Source of the DNA: Ignavibacteria bacterium
GTDB lineage: Bacteria; Bacteroidota; Ignavibacteria; Tepidaquicellales; Tepidaquicellaceae
Reading direction: 5' to 3'
DNA: 64,000 bases
NCBI GenBank assembly: GCA_016719565.1
Contig: JADJYU010000003.1
Span: 682,001 to 746,000 of the forward strand
Shown here one piece after another: positions 19,104-28,483 of the stretch (position 1 is the first letter of the stretch; the number at the start of each line of letters is the position of its first letter). Both the position numbers and the translations under genes were made by a program. The notes beneath the pieces are model-generated. The model was not told where the DNA came from. It was given only the letters and a program-made list of their open reading frames with translations, and made no database searches.

Positions 19104-19550
19104 TTACTGAGCGCTTGCATCAATGTCACAGGAAATTCTCAAAGCGACCTGTGGATGTTCAGGATCATTTGTAAATACCATGATCTGTTTTTCCTGTCTG
19201 CCCTGTCTTCCCTGTGTATTAAAAGTTACTTTAATCTCTCCGTTTTCGCCTTTAGAATATTCAGTCTTTCCGCCGGTTGTAGCACCCGTGCATCCGCATG
19301 ATGTCTGAACTTTCTCAACTAATAAAGTCCCTTTTCCTTTGTTTGAGAACTTGAAAGTATATTCAAGCTGCGGTCCCTGAGCAACTTTACCAAAATCATG
19401 GACTTCAGTTTCAAATACTATTTTTGAAGTACTCCCTGAAGCTGCAATTTTGGAATTGTTCATGAGAAAAAACATTACTGCGGAAATAGCTAAAATTCCG
19501 AATACGAAATAAACTGTCTTTGCAGTTTTGGTTTGAATGAAATTACTCAT
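19104..19550 (-). CDS. DUF1573 domain protein, membrane-anchored
   Basis: 148 residues. One N-terminal helix (FGILAISAVMFFLMNN) anchors it, and the rest is an immunoglobulin-like DUF1573 domain: FETEVHDFGKVAQGPQLEY, then FKFSNKGKGTLLVEKVQTSC with the conserved SCGCTG, and VTFNTQGRQGRQEKQI. DUF1573 proteins are common in Bacteroidota and have no firm function. The start overlaps the MauE-like gene by 8 bases. With the upstream broken rhodanese gene this is a three-gene cysteine-rich envelope set, which suggests, without proving, a role in thiol or sulfur handling. Confidence 0.88.
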   Translation of the reverse strand: MSNFIQTKTAKTVYFVFGILAISAVMFFLMNNSKIAASGSTSKIVFETEVHDFGKVAQGPQLEYTFKFSNKGKGTLLVEKVQTSCGCTGATTGGKTEYSKGENGEIKVTFNTQGRQGRQEKQIMVFTNDPEHPQVALRISCDIDASAQ

Positions 19551-20004
19551 TTACTTTCTCCTTATTATTTATGGTTTTTGATTTTATGCTTTGTATGAAT
19601 ACTATAATTGAAGCAATGATTAACAGTATATCTTCAATTATTCTTTGTAAAATATCACTTTTATTACTTACAGTTTCAAGTGAAAAACATCCGCAGCTTA
19701 TGTCAAGTCCGCGGATATATGCCTGAGTCAGCGCGATTATAAAAAAGAACAGCATCAAAGTAATTATAAGAGAACTTCCCCTTAAATAAATTCCGGTTAT
19801 AATTAATATTCCGCAGATAATTTCCATATACGGAACAACGATAGCAAATATATTAATTAATATTTCCGGAAATAATTTGTAATTGTATATCGCCCTGGAA
19901 AATTCCTCCTGATTATATAATTTGTCAAGGGATGCATAAATAAATACACCCCCTAAGATAAGACGGAGTAAAATTAAAAAATATTTATTGGACAGTATTT
20001 TCAT
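19543..20004 (-). CDS. MauE/DoxX family membrane protein
   Basis: 153 residues with four membrane helices. LRLILGGVFIYASLDKLYNQ opens the DoxX/MauE fold, PYMEIICGILIITG is the second helix, and a loop after helix three holds DISCGCF, a vicinal cysteine pair expected in MauE-type proteins that hand electrons or disulfides to envelope partners. The ATG at 20004 lies just downstream of the broken rhodanese gene and the end overlaps the DUF1573 gene. MauE-like proteins are known from methylamine dehydrogenase maturation; no such enzyme is here, so only the fold is assigned. Confidence 0.85.
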   Translation of the reverse strand: MKILSNKYFLILLRLILGGVFIYASLDKLYNQEEFSRAIYNYKLFPEILINIFAIVVPYMEIICGILIITGIYLRGSSLIITLMLFFFIIALTQAYIRGLDISCGCFSLETVSNKSDILQRIIEDILLIIASIIVFIQSIKSKTINNKEKVNE

Positions 20005-20013
20005 CTTTAAGTT

Positions 20014-20405
20014 TTATTTATTAACAGGATAACCCAGATTATTCCACTCGCGGTATCCGCCGATATATATCTTCACGTCATCATATCCGATCTTCGCCAT
20101 TTCATATGCATTATCTATGTAAAGTCTTCTCTCCCGTCAATGAAAATCACATTCTCATCAAATAGTTTTTTAGCAGTTTCCACAGGTATATTCTGCGGTT
20201 TCACAAAACCTTCCTTAGTCTTAACTTTTTCCACAGATTTATTTTCATTTCCTTGTACTGAAGCGCTGTCAATCTTAAATCTCTCGCTGTCATCCCTTAC
20301 AAGCGGTATACCTTTTGGATTTACAGAGTTTACAATGAGTCCCATAATTAGACTTACTAAAGTTATTATTAGAACTTCTTTTAAAATATTTTTTCTTTGA
20401 TTCAT
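20014..20405 (-). pseudogene. Rhodanese-domain protein, broken by internal deletion
   Basis: The frame from 20405 encodes an N-terminal membrane helix (ILKEVLIITLVSLIMGLIVN) and a rhodanese start, VIFIDGREDF, then stops at 20115. In the next frame the DNA directly continues with DNAYEMAKIGYDDVKIYIGG and REWNNLGYPVNK to a stop at 20014, exactly the end of a rhodanese domain. The roughly 45 residues between, including the active-site cysteine loop, are missing. This is therefore a deletion plus frame change, not a one-base error. The intact gene would have been a membrane-anchored sulfurtransferase working with the MauE and DUF1573 neighbours. Confidence 0.8.
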
Positions 20406-20430
20406 AAAAATTTTTTAATGCCTGAATAAA

Positions 20431-21474
20431 TTAATGAAACAATCCGTTTTCGTCTTTAATATTTCTTTTACCTGTTACTTTAAGATGTCTGTATGCAAGA
20501 TCCGTAGCTTCCCTTCCTTTTGGAGTGCGTTTTATAAAACCTTCGATCATAAGAAAAGGTTCGTAAACATCTTCTATAGTTCCGGGATCTTCGCCGATAG
20601 ATGCAGCTATAGTTGAAAGCCCCACCGGTCCGCCGTTGAATTTAAATATAATCGTCTCAAGAATTTTTTTATCCATTTTATCCAGACCGAATTCATCCAC
20701 ATCAAGTGAAGATAAAGCAATGTCAGCGATTTCTTTACCTATCGAACCGTCTCCCTTTACAACAGCAAAATCCCTCGTCCTTCTGAGAAGTCTGTTTGCG
20801 ATTCTCGGAGTTGCCCTGCTTCTCTTGGCAATTTCAACTGCGCCTTCTTCTGTAATTTTTATGTTGAGGATCTTTGCCGATCTCTTTACAATATCAATTA
20901 AATTTTCAGTCTGATAATAGTCAAGGTGACAGTTAATTCCAAACCTGTCCAGCATCGGTGACGAAAGCAGTCCCTGCCTTGTAGTCGCTCCGACGAGCGT
21001 AAACTTCTCCAGTTTTATCGGAATGCTTCTTGCCGCCGGACCTTGATCTATCATTATGTCAAGCTTGAATTCTTCCATAGCTGAATATAAAAACTCTTCT
21101 ACGACTTTCGGAATTCTGTGTATCTCATCTATGAAAAGAATTTCATTCTTCTTAAGTTTTGTAAGCATACCGGCCAGATCACCCGGTCTTTCTATTACCG
21201 GTCCTGAAGTGGATACAATATTTGTGTGAAGCTCATTAGAAACTATGTTTGCAAGTGTAGTCTTGCCCAGTCCCGGTGGTCCTGTAAAAAGTATATGATC
21301 AAGCGTTTCATTTAATTTAACAGAACTTTCTATGAATACTTTCAGATTGTTTTTAACTTTTTCCTGTCCGATGAAATCCCTGAATTTTTTCGGTCTGATC
21401 AGTGAAATGTAATCTGATACATTTTCATCTTCAATGAGAATATCAATATTGCCTATGCTGTCTTTACTTTTCAT
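20431..21474 (-). CDS. ruvB: Holliday junction branch-migration helicase RuvB
   Basis: 347 residues. [19 protein letters not shown] opens the AAA+ domain, Walker A is [12 protein letters not shown], Walker B is ILFIDEIHR, the sensor-1 region is [20 protein letters not shown], and the C-terminal winged helix has [17 protein letters not shown] and [10 protein letters not shown]. It forms the hexameric motor of RuvABC in recombination and fork repair. ruvA and ruvC are not in the window. It is the first gene of the leftward group ruvB-rhodanese-MauE-DUF1573, 25 bases before the broken rhodanese gene. Confidence 0.98.
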   Translation of the reverse strand: MKSKDSIGNIDILIEDENVSDYISLIRPKKFRDFIGQEKVKNNLKVFIESSVKLNETLDHILFTGPPGLGKTTLANIVSNELHTNIVSTSGPVIERPGDLAGMLTKLKKNEILFIDEIHRIPKVVEEFLYSAMEEFKLDIMIDQGPAARSIPIKLEKFTLVGATTRQGLLSSPMLDRFGINCHLDYYQTENLIDIVKRSAKILNIKITEEGAVEIAKRSRATPRIANRLLRRTRDFAVVKGDGSIGKEIADIALSSLDVDEFGLDKMDKKILETIIFKFNGGPVGLSTIAASIGEDPGTIEDVYEPFLMIEGFIKRTPKGREATDLAYRHLKVTGKRNIKDENGLFH

Positions 21475-21486
21475 TTTGCAAAAATA

Positions 21487-21996
21487 ATGTTAATTTGGAA
21501 CACAAACAATTTTATAAACTTTAAAACTACTTTGAGATCTGATCCGAAAAAAAGTCTGATTGTTAAACAAGTTGAATTTGTTATTGTCGTCAGAAGAACA
21601 AAAATTCTCGGAATAGCAATTACTGTCGGTATAATTGTAATTTATCTCGCAGGACTCTTTGTCGCAGACAGTAATTTTATTGAGAATTTTGAATTCGTAA
21701 ACCTGATATCACTGCTGCAGCTTCTACTGACTATTCCTCTGTCTTTCTATGTAAAAAATATTATCTTAGACAAAACAGATCTTTCAAATTTCACTACAAA
21801 ATATTTTAACGCCCACATAATTCCTTTTATGATGCTTGACTTTGGAGCCCTGTTTTGCATTACTACTAATTTATTTGTAAACGGGAATATTCTCTATGCT
21901 TCCATTGGCGTATTAATATCCGTTATCAGTATGGTAATGATACTCCCAAAAGAAGAAGACTTTGAAAAAATAAGATCCTCATTCACTGAATCATAA
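21487..21996 (+). CDS. Hypothetical membrane protein
   Basis: 169 residues (from the first ATG) with four predicted membrane helices: [57 protein letters not shown] and [16 protein letters not shown]. The N-terminus before the first helix is basic (RRTKIL). It is divergent from ruvB with only 12 bases between starts, and it overlaps the end of the convergent Nudix gene. I do not recognise the family. The true start may be internal, since the first 30 residues look poorly organised. Confidence 0.6.
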   Translation: MLIWNTNNFINFKTTLRSDPKKSLIVKQVEFVIVVRRTKILGIAITVGIIVIYLAGLFVADSNFIENFEFVNLISLLQLLLTIPLSFYVKNIILDKTDLSNFTTKYFNAHIIPFMMLDFGALFCITTNLFVNGNILYASIGVLISVISMVMILPKEEDFEKIRSSFTES

Positions 21997-22531
21997 AAAT
22001 ACTTCTCATCAGAAGAGTAATGCTGAATCCGTCTTTAATAACACCGCCGGAGATCATTTTAAGAATTTCATCTTTGCTAAACCATCCTGTTTCTATAATT
22101 TCATTTGCGTCAATTTCATCTGTAACCTGACGCACGTCATTTCCGGTAAAGCAGTGGAATTTCTGGTTGCTCGATCCGACGGAAGGATAATAGAATCCCA
22201 GATATTTCAGATTATCAATATCCACTTCACAGCCTGCTTCCTCTTTTAGTTCTTCAATAATGCATTCAGAAGGTTCCATATCCGGATGTATCGTACCTGC
22301 CGGTATTTCCCAGCTTTCAAAGTCATTTATATATCTGTAATTTTTTACAAGCACATATTTACCTTCCGCATTCTGTGCCGCAATGCCTGCGCCGTTCCTG
22401 TGGAAATTAATTGCCTCAAAAACAATTTCATTCTGATCAGGTAAAACTATTTTATCAAGATTAACGTCGATCCAGTTGCCTGAAAATCCTTTTTCAGTTG
22501 AGGTTATATTCCAGAGTTTATCCTTATTCAT
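21983..22531 (-). CDS. Nudix hydrolase, ADP-ribose pyrophosphatase-like
   Basis: 182 residues. KNYRYINDFESWEIPAG is the typical ADP-ribose/NDP-sugar hydrolase lead-in, followed by the Nudix helix ECIIEELKEEAGCE. The metal-binding glutamates of the EExxEE core (E, E and E of EELKEE) are kept. Two usual positions differ: the early glutamate of the box is methionine and the arginine of REUxEE is glutamate. It probably cleaves nucleoside diphosphate-linked compounds in the cytoplasm. It is convergent with the hypothetical membrane protein and overlaps it by 14 bases. Confidence 0.85.
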   Translation of the reverse strand: MNKDKLWNITSTEKGFSGNWIDVNLDKIVLPDQNEIVFEAINFHRNGAGIAAQNAEGKYVLVKNYRYINDFESWEIPAGTIHPDMEPSECIIEELKEEAGCEVDIDNLKYLGFYYPSVGSSNQKFHCFTGNDVRQVTDEIDANEIIETGWFSKDEILKMISGGVIKDGFSITLLMRSIFMIQ

Positions 22532-22544
22532 GATTTGTCTGCTA

Positions 22545-22575
22545 AAAAATAAAGCCCGCTTTTACGGGCTTTTCT
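22545..22575 (-). terminator. Intrinsic terminator after the DUF4920 gene
   Basis: On the minus strand the stem AAAGCCCG/CGGGCTTT with a 6-nt loop is followed by ATTTTTT. It lies between the DUF4920 stop and the Nudix start. Confidence 0.88.
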
Positions 22576-22599
22576 TTAAAAATTTTATGGATCTTAAAA

Positions 22600-23202
22600 T
22601 TAATTATTACCGGCAGTATTAAGAACTTTAATTCCGTCTGCTTCGATTTCATAAACTTTTGAAGAACCTTTAATTTCAGAAGCATCCTTCTTATTAACCG
22701 ACTCTTCATTGTAATGTTTTGCCATGTCTTCTGTTAATTCTGCTTCTATAAATTTACCAATAACTACTGCCTGACTTCCTGCGATATCTTTCGGGACGAC
22801 GAATGTATGAAGAGTCGTAACTCTTGTGTTATTCGTACCATCGGATAAAATAATCCAGCAGCCGGCTTTCTGACATACATCGCTCACGTCTCCTTTTACA
22901 ATGACAATCTTTCCTGCATATTCAGACGGATTGCTCATCAGTGTTGAATAATCAACTACTGTCATACCCGGATCGTAATCTTTTCCGTATAAAATTCCGT
23001 CTTCCAATTTAATCCCGGCTGGTGTTTCAGTACTTTCTTCTTTTATAACTGAAGGTGTAACAGCGCTTTCATCTTTTGATTTAGACTGTTTCTCTGTACT
23101 TTCCGTTTTTGATTCTGTAGGATCATCCTGAGCCTGTATATCATTTTGAACAAATAAAAAACCGCCGAAGATGAATATTGTTACTAATAATTTTTTTAAC
23201 AT
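22600..23202 (-). CDS. DUF4920 domain secreted protein
   Basis: 200 residues. A signal peptide (MLKKLLVTIFIFGGFLFVQN) precedes a linker rich in Ser, Thr, Glu and Lys (about residues 28-65). The folded part has YAGKIVIVKGDVSDVCQKAG followed by CWIILSDG, the DUF4920 signature with its Cys-x4-Cys pattern in an OB-like domain, as in bacterial oligonucleotide-binding envelope proteins. The function is unknown. It is a single-gene unit with a clear terminator. Upstream (23203-23298) only an A+T-rich promoter stretch separates it from icd. Confidence 0.82.
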   Translation of the reverse strand: MLKKLLVTIFIFGGFLFVQNDIQAQDDPTESKTESTEKQSKSKDESAVTPSVIKEESTETPAGIKLEDGILYGKDYDPGMTVVDYSTLMSNPSEYAGKIVIVKGDVSDVCQKAGCWIILSDGTNNTRVTTLHTFVVPKDIAGSQAVVIGKFIEAELTEDMAKHYNEESVNKKDASEIKGSSKVYEIEADGIKVLNTAGNN

Positions 23203-23298
23203 ATTTTTTCCTTTCTGATTTTAGTGTTAAAATTAAATAATTCCGTTGTAAAATTAAATTTAAAAATTCCGTAATATGTCCGGATTTTAAAGATCAGT

Positions 23299-24648
23299 TC
23301 AGTCAAAAAAGTTTACGATCTCTTTTCCGAATTCCGAGCATTTCACTTCCCTTGCTCCTACCATCTGCCATGCAAAATCAAAAGTAACTGCTTTGCTTTC
23401 GATAGCGCCCCTGATACCTTTCTCAATATAATTCGAAACTTCTTTCCATCCGATATAATCAAACATCATCATGCCGGATAATATCAGAGAAGAGGGATTT
23501 ACCTTATCCAGTCCGGCAAATGTAGGAGCTGTTCCGTGAGTTGCTTCGAAAATAGCATTACCGGTTACATAGTTAATATTTCCGCCGGGAGCAATACCTA
23601 TCCCGCCAACTTCTGCGGCGATAGCGTCAGACAAATAATCACCGTCAAGGTTTGCAGAAGCAAGCACATCAAAATCCTGCGGATCTGTTAATACTTTCTG
23701 CAAAGCATTATCAGCTATTGAATCTTTTATCAAAAGTTTACCTTTTGCAAGCTCCTCCTTTTTCTCCGCTTCGGCTGCTTCCTTTCCTCTTGTCTCCGCT
23801 GTCCTCTCATACTGCATCATTGTAAATACTTCATCTCCGTATTGTCTTTCAGCAGTTTCATAACACCAGTTTCTGAATGCTCCGGAAGTATACTTCATAA
23901 TATTTCCCTTGTGAATAATCGTTATGGATTTTCTTTTATTTTCCAGAGCATAATTTATTGCAGCTTTCATAAGTCTTATAGAACCGGTTTTAGAAATGAC
24001 CTTTATTCCGATACCGACTTCCGGCTCGTCGTCATGAGGAATGTTACCTGATGTATGAAATTCATTAACTTTTTCCAGAGTACCGAATCTGATCTTTTCA
24101 AATTTTTCAGGAAAATTATCCCTTAAAAAATCCAGCATTGCTTTACTTTCATCTGAGCCCGCCTGAAATTCAATCCCGGCGTAAATATCTTCTGTATTTT
24201 CACGAAATATAACCATATCAACATTTTCAGGTCTTCTTACAGGAGTCTCTATCCCGCCGTAATATTTTACAGGCCGGAGACATACATACAGATCAAGTTT
24301 CTGTCTCAGAGCAACATTAATGGATCGTATTCCTTTTCCTATAGGAGTTGTAAGCGGCCCTTTAATACCAATAAGATAATCTCTGAAAGCGTCCAGTGTT
24401 TCTTCAGGAAGCCAGTTGTTAAGTTTGTTATAGGATTTTTCACCGGCAAGAACTTCCATCCATTCAACTTTTCTTTTGCCTTTATAAGCTTTTTCAACTG
24501 CGCTGTCAAATACATATCTCGCTGTTCTCCAGATCTCAGGTCCAATACCGTCACCTTCTATATAAGGAATAAGGGGATTATCCGGAACATTCAGAATAAT
24601 TTTTTTTTCATTAGAATTTGTTTTATTTAAAGTTATTTTATTTCCCAT
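23299..24648 (-). CDS. icd: Isocitrate dehydrogenase (NADP-type family)
   Basis: 449 residues, about 30 longer than E. coli Icd because of an N-terminal lysine/asparagine-rich lead. [14 protein letters not shown] opens the fold. [20 protein letters not shown] carries the phosphate-regulated serine loop and substrate-binding arginines. [37 protein letters not shown], and [20 protein letters not shown] form the metal and active site, and [11 protein letters not shown] is the cofactor region. It converts isocitrate to 2-oxoglutarate in the TCA cycle. Cofactor choice is not fully resolvable here, but the overall sequence is of the bacterial NADP type. Confidence 0.95.
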   Translation of the reverse strand: MGNKITLNKTNSNEKKIILNVPDNPLIPYIEGDGIGPEIWRTARYVFDSAVEKAYKGKRKVEWMEVLAGEKSYNKLNNWLPEETLDAFRDYLIGIKGPLTTPIGKGIRSINVALRQKLDLYVCLRPVKYYGGIETPVRRPENVDMVIFRENTEDIYAGIEFQAGSDESKAMLDFLRDNFPEKFEKIRFGTLEKVNEFHTSGNIPHDDEPEVGIGIKVISKTGSIRLMKAAINYALENKRKSITIIHKGNIMKYTSGAFRNWCYETAERQYGDEVFTMMQYERTAETRGKEAAEAEKKEELAKGKLLIKDSIADNALQKVLTDPQDFDVLASANLDGDYLSDAIAAEVGGIGIAPGGNINYVTGNAIFEATHGTAPTFAGLDKVNPSSLILSGMMMFDYIGWKEVSNYIEKGIRGAIESKAVTFDFAWQMVGAREVKCSEFGKEIVNFFD

Positions 24649-24742
24649 ATATATTTATTTTTTAAAATACCGTGTAATAAATAATTTAGTCATTAGCCTG
24701 TTTTTTATATATACACTATATTTTCCTAAAAGTAATTATTAC

Positions 24743-25402
24743 TTGACACAAAATAATAATAAAATAGACGAAAGCTTACTTCCCAAACACAGAGTAGAAG
24801 CCCTGACAGACGGTATATTTGCTATTGTTATGACAATCATTATTCTTGAGCTGAAGACTCCGGAAAATATACCAATGAACAAAATGCATTCTGAGCTGCC
24901 GAATGTTTTTTTTAATTTAATTCCTGCAATAGAAGCTTACATACTGAGTTTTTTTGTTCTTGGTACCTTCTGGCTCAGACATCAGATACAGTTTAAATAC
25001 ATTGTTAATGTGGACAGAACAATAATTATATTGAATATTTTTTTTCTGATGATGACAGGACTGATACCTTTTACCGTGGGAGTTTTAATGAAATATCCAA
25101 ATTCAGAATTGACTTTTTTAATTTACATCTTAAATCTGATACTCATAAGTTCCATTCTTACGATTCAATTGAGTTATGTTTTTTCAAAACAAAACATTGC
25201 AACCGATAACATTAGCGAAGAAAGCAAAAATAAATTCAAATTACTTTCCTATATACCAATTATAATTTTTGCTATATCCCTTTTTGTATCTTTTGTTAAT
25301 GTAAGGTTGGCATTATTTATTATATATCTTGATCCATTGTTCTATTTGTTTTACCATCACTTCAGCAAAAAGAACAGAAATAAATCTTTGTTAACCAGTT
25401 AA
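24743..25402 (+). CDS. TMEM175/DUF1211 family membrane protein (putative potassium channel)
   Basis: 219 residues with six hydrophobic segments. The start is TTG at 24743 (MTQNNNKIDESLLPKHRVEA). The first helix LTDGIFAIVMTIIILELK is the family hallmark (FSDGxxAI-type), the filter-forming helix of bacterial TMEM175 potassium channels; here leucine-threonine replace the usual phenylalanine-serine. It would conduct K+ across the inner membrane as a tetramer. It is divergent from icd, a single gene, with rpsT beginning 112 bases downstream. Family assignment is good; channel function is inferred from characterised relatives. Confidence 0.8.
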   Translation: MTQNNNKIDESLLPKHRVEALTDGIFAIVMTIIILELKTPENIPMNKMHSELPNVFFNLIPAIEAYILSFFVLGTFWLRHQIQFKYIVNVDRTIIILNIFFLMMTGLIPFTVGVLMKYPNSELTFLIYILNLILISSILTIQLSYVFSKQNIATDNISEESKNKFKLLSYIPIIIFAISLFVSFVNVRLALFIIYLDPLFYLFYHHFSKKNRNKSLLTS

Positions 25403-25514
25403 ATATATACAGACTCGATAATCAGAGTTAATATTAGTTTTTCTGAAAGAACTTTTCTTATGCTTTGATTTTACACTGTGAATTGAGTATTTTGAAAAAA
25501 TTTAAAATTTACAA

Positions 25515-25775
25515 ATGCCATTAAGACACAAATCAGCGCAAAAAAGAGCAAGACAGACTGTTAAAAAAACCGAAAGAAACAAAAAGTATAAAGCTTTGAT
25601 CAAAGGTTCTGTAAAGAGAGTCATGGTAAAAGATGTGAAAGCCGAAGCTGAAACTGAGTTCAAAAAGACTACAGCAGTATTAGACAGAGCCGCAGTGAAA
25701 GGTATAATTCATAAGAATAAAGCTGCAAATCAAAAATCTAAGCTCGCAAAACACATTAACAAACTCGGTAAATAA
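25515..25775 (+). CDS. rpsT: 30S ribosomal protein S20
   Basis: 86 residues, the usual length, very basic and all-helical: MPLRHKSAQKRARQTVKKTE, then AAVKGIIHKNKAANQKSKLA near the end. It binds the 5' domain and helix 44 of 16S rRNA. It is a single-gene unit with an intrinsic terminator after a 26-base gap; the promoter must lie in the A+T-rich 112 bases before it. Confidence 0.97.
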   Translation: MPLRHKSAQKRARQTVKKTERNKKYKALIKGSVKRVMVKDVKAEAETEFKKTTAVLDRAAVKGIIHKNKAANQKSKLAKHINKLGK

Positions 25776-25801
25776 TTTTCAGCTAAATAAGTTTTTTAAA
25801 G

Positions 25802-25828
25802 AATCCGCAATCAGCGGATTTTTTATTT
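25802..25828 (+). terminator. Intrinsic terminator after rpsT
   Basis: The stem AATCCGC/GCGGATT with a 5-nt loop is followed by TTTTATTTAT. It lies between rpsT and the convergent SRPBCC gene. Confidence 0.9.
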
Positions 25829-25832
25829 ATGT

Positions 25833-26282
25833 TTATTTCAAATAGGATATATCATATTCGGTAAAGACTTTTAAAGCGCTGAGAAATTCTGTCCAGCCGC
25901 TGCAGTTAAGATAAGAACTGCTGATTCCTTCTTTATTGATCTCCCAGCCCTTCTCCTTTATCTTTAAAGTTACTTTTCCTTGTTCTGATTTAAAAATAAA
26001 TTCCGTTCTGATCCTGTAATCCACATTCGAGCCGTTCCATTCAAATACAAGTTTTTCCTCAGGAAATACGTCTATCATTTTTATCATCGCAGCTTCATTC
26101 CCCCATATCCACAGGACGTCTCCGCTGCTGTCCAGATCCCTTCTTGCATCTGTTGTAAAATATTTCTTAACCATATCGGCTTTGCATACATTATTCCAGA
26201 CAGTCCTTATATCAGATCTGATCACTATGCCAATCGTAAACTGAAGATCACCGGGACAGGATTTTTTATGTAACGGGTTCAA
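25833..26282 (-). CDS. SRPBCC (AHSA1-like) domain protein
   Basis: 149 residues covering one START/Bet v1-like fold. TIGIVIRSDIRTVWNNVCKA opens the domain, GNEAAMIKMIDVFPEEKLVF is the central strand pair, and GWTEFLSALKVFTEY is the C-terminal helix, matching the activator-of-Hsp90-ATPase-homologue (AHSA1/YdhK-like) group. These domains hold a hydrophobic ligand; in bacteria most are unassigned. An 8-base gap separates it from ridA upstream, so they are probably co-transcribed, although a functional link is not known. Confidence 0.82.
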   Translation of the reverse strand: MNPLHKKSCPGDLQFTIGIVIRSDIRTVWNNVCKADMVKKYFTTDARRDLDSSGDVLWIWGNEAAMIKMIDVFPEEKLVFEWNGSNVDYRIRTEFIFKSEQGKVTLKIKEKGWEINKEGISSSYLNCSGWTEFLSALKVFTEYDISYLK

Positions 26283-26290
26283 TGATTCAA

Positions 26291-26671
26291 TTATTTATTT
26301 TTAAAAGCTATAACTTCTATTTCCACAAGAACATCTTTCGGAAGTCTGGAAACTTCAACCGTACTTCTTGCCGGAAGAGAATTACTGAAGTGCTTTGAAT
26401 ACACTTCATTCATTTTCCCAAAGTCATTCATATCTTTCAGAAAGACTGAGGTTTTAATCACGTTATCAAGCGATGATCCGTTATCAGTTAATATAGATCT
26501 GAGATTATCAATAACTTTTTCAGTTTGCCCCTCGACACTCTCTGAAGCCAGATTACCGTTTACATCAAACGCTATCTGACCTGAAGTAAAGATCAGATCA
26601 CCGTATCCTACCGCCTGTGAATATGGTCCGACAGGCTTTGCCGCTGATTTGGAAAATAATATTTTTTTCAA
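26291..26671 (-). CDS. ridA: RidA family enamine/imine deaminase
   Basis: 126 residues, standard RidA length. PVGPYSQAVGYGDLIFTSGQ is the N-terminal signature, and LPARSTVEVSRLPKDVLVEI carries the catalytic arginine that binds the carboxylate of 2-aminoacrylate-type intermediates. The trimeric enzyme clears reactive enamines formed by PLP enzymes in amino-acid metabolism. It is downstream of parB by 35 bases on the same strand. Confidence 0.95.
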   Translation of the reverse strand: MKKILFSKSAAKPVGPYSQAVGYGDLIFTSGQIAFDVNGNLASESVEGQTEKVIDNLRSILTDNGSSLDNVIKTSVFLKDMNDFGKMNEVYSKHFSNSLPARSTVEVSRLPKDVLVEIEVIAFKNK

Positions 26672-26706
26672 ATTAATATAGTGTTAATTTATTTATAGTG
26701 GAATAT

Positions 26707-27591
26707 TTATTCGTCGCATTTATCCATGATCCTTTCAAGATCATCATTTGAAAAATAATCAATAATTATTTCACCTGAATATTTTGATTTTCTTTTAACG
26801 GTTACTTTTGTCCCGAAAAAATTCCTGAGTTTATCTTCCACGTTTTGAATATAAGGGTCATATATTTCACCAAGCTTCATTTTCTTTGCCCTTGGTTTCT
26901 TAACGCTGCCTTTTGTAATTTCTTCAAGATTCTTTACAGTAATATTTTCATTTACTATTCTTTTCCAGAGTGTGAGCTGATCATCTTCATTATCTATCCG
27001 CAGAAGCATCCTTGCATGGGCTTCGGTAATTTCATTTTTTCTCAGTGAGATCTTAATTTCAACGGGAAGTCTCTGCAGCCTTAGAAAGTTTGCCACAGTA
27101 CTTCTGTTTTTTGAGACCTTTTCTGCAATTTTTTCCTGTGTGAGATTATATACTTCGATCAGTTTATTATAAGAGTCGGATAATTCCATAGGATTCAGAT
27201 CTTCCCTCTGTAGATTTTCGATCAGCGCGAGTTCAAGCATATTTTCATCAGTCTCATCATTTGCTTCATAATAATATACCGGGACTTTCTCCAATCCCAG
27301 CATCTTTGCAGCTCTTAATCTTCTCTCACCTGAGATAAGTTTGAATCCGGTTTCAAATCTTCTTACTGTGATCGGCTGAATAATCCCATTTTGTCTGATT
27401 GACTCCGCAAGTTCGTTCAGTTTTTCATCATCAAAATCCTCACGCGGCTGAAAAGGATTTGTCTGTATAAGTGAAACGCTGATCTCTGCGGAATTTTTTT
27501 TCGAATTCTCTTCAGTAAAAGATATATCAATTTTCTTTTCATCAAAAATTGCGGAAAGCCCTTTTCCCAGAGCCTGCGGTTTATTATCCAT
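26707..27591 (-). CDS. parB: Chromosome-partitioning protein ParB
   Basis: 294 residues. The N-terminal CTPase/ParB domain has IQTNPFQPREDFDDEKLNEL, the GERR box in ISGERRLRAAKMLG and ENLQREDLNPME. A central helix-turn-helix (LTQEKIAEKVSKNRSTVANF) reads parS, and the C-terminal dimer domain ends near NDDLERIMDKCDE. It spreads around parS as a sliding clamp and stimulates ParA. It follows parA by 22 bases in the usual order. I did not find a convincing parS site in the window. Confidence 0.96.
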   Translation of the reverse strand: MDNKPQALGKGLSAIFDEKKIDISFTEENSKKNSAEISVSLIQTNPFQPREDFDDEKLNELAESIRQNGIIQPITVRRFETGFKLISGERRLRAAKMLGLEKVPVYYYEANDETDENMLELALIENLQREDLNPMELSDSYNKLIEVYNLTQEKIAEKVSKNRSTVANFLRLQRLPVEIKISLRKNEITEAHARMLLRIDNEDDQLTLWKRIVNENITVKNLEEITKGSVKKPRAKKMKLGEIYDPYIQNVEDKLRNFFGTKVTVKRKSKYSGEIIIDYFSNDDLERIMDKCDE

Positions 27592-27613
27592 TTATTAAAT
27601 ATTAAAAAATTTA

Positions 27614-28441
27614 TTATGATTCGCTGATTTTGATATCTTTAAATTCTGAAGCATTATCCGTTTCAAAGCCATTCCTCGAAAGAAATTCCCTGCCGAGTTC
27701 CATATAGTTTAAAGCTCCGGTAGATGTTGGTTCATATACAATGATTGGTTTGCCGTAACTGGGTGCTTCTCCTATCTTAACATTTCTGAATATTTTCGTG
27801 CTGAAAACTTTTTCACCGAAAAATTTTCTTAATTCAGATTCTATCTGATTAGAAAGCTTCAGCCTGGAATCAAACATTGTCAGCAGATAACCTTCGATAT
27901 TCAGTTCAGGATTGAAAATATTTTTTACGTTTTTAATTGTATTGAGCAGCTGTGACAAACCTTCGAGCGCATAGTATTCGCACTGAACAGGAATTAGCAG
28001 CGAATCAGCGGCGTTCAGAGCATTGACTGTGATCAGTCCGAGTGAAGGCGGACAATCAATAATTACATAATCAAAATCATCCGGATTTTCATTTATGAAG
28101 TTTCTTAATTTATTTCTCAGTATGCTTTCTCTTGAAGGCAGATCCACAAGTTCCAGCTCAGCTGCAACAAGATTAATGTTCGAACAGATTATCTTCAAAT
28201 TCTGAATCCGGGAATCTTTAATACATTCTGTGATATTTTTTTCTGAAATGAAAACTTCATACGTAGAGCTTCCGTCAGGTGAAGTATCCAGACCTAATCC
28301 TGAAGTTGCATTTGCCTGAGGATCAGCGTCTATTAGCAGCACTTTCTTCCCGTAAGCTGATATCGCAGCAGAAAGATTTATTGCGGTAGTAGTCTTACCT
28401 ACTCCGCCTTTCTGATTTGAAATTGAAATTATTTTTGTCAA
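27614..28441 (-). CDS. parA: Chromosome-partitioning ATPase ParA (Soj)
   Basis: 275 residues. The deviant Walker A is [18 protein letters not shown], the Walker A' region is [16 protein letters not shown], and Walker B is [12 protein letters not shown]. These place it in the chromosomal ParA/Soj family, which forms an ATP-bound nucleoid gradient to pull ParB-parS complexes. It is the first gene of parA-parB-ridA-SRPBCC. The C-terminus is extended by about 20 residues after the last helix. Confidence 0.96.
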   Translation of the reverse strand: MTKIISISNQKGGVGKTTTAINLSAAISAYGKKVLLIDADPQANATSGLGLDTSPDGSSTYEVFISEKNITECIKDSRIQNLKIICSNINLVAAELELVDLPSRESILRNKLRNFINENPDDFDYVIIDCPPSLGLITVNALNAADSLLIPVQCEYYALEGLSQLLNTIKNVKNIFNPELNIEGYLLTMFDSRLKLSNQIESELRKFFGEKVFSTKIFRNVKIGEAPSYGKPIIVYEPTSTGALNYMELGREFLSRNGFETDNASEFKDIKISES

Positions 28442-28483
28442 ATTAATTGCGGTTAACTTAAGTGATCCCCGAAATGGATTTAT

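Noticed and set aside
24339..24554. 71-codon minus-strand frame inside icd
   Set aside because: Same strand, other frame of icd; icd homology is continuous through it.
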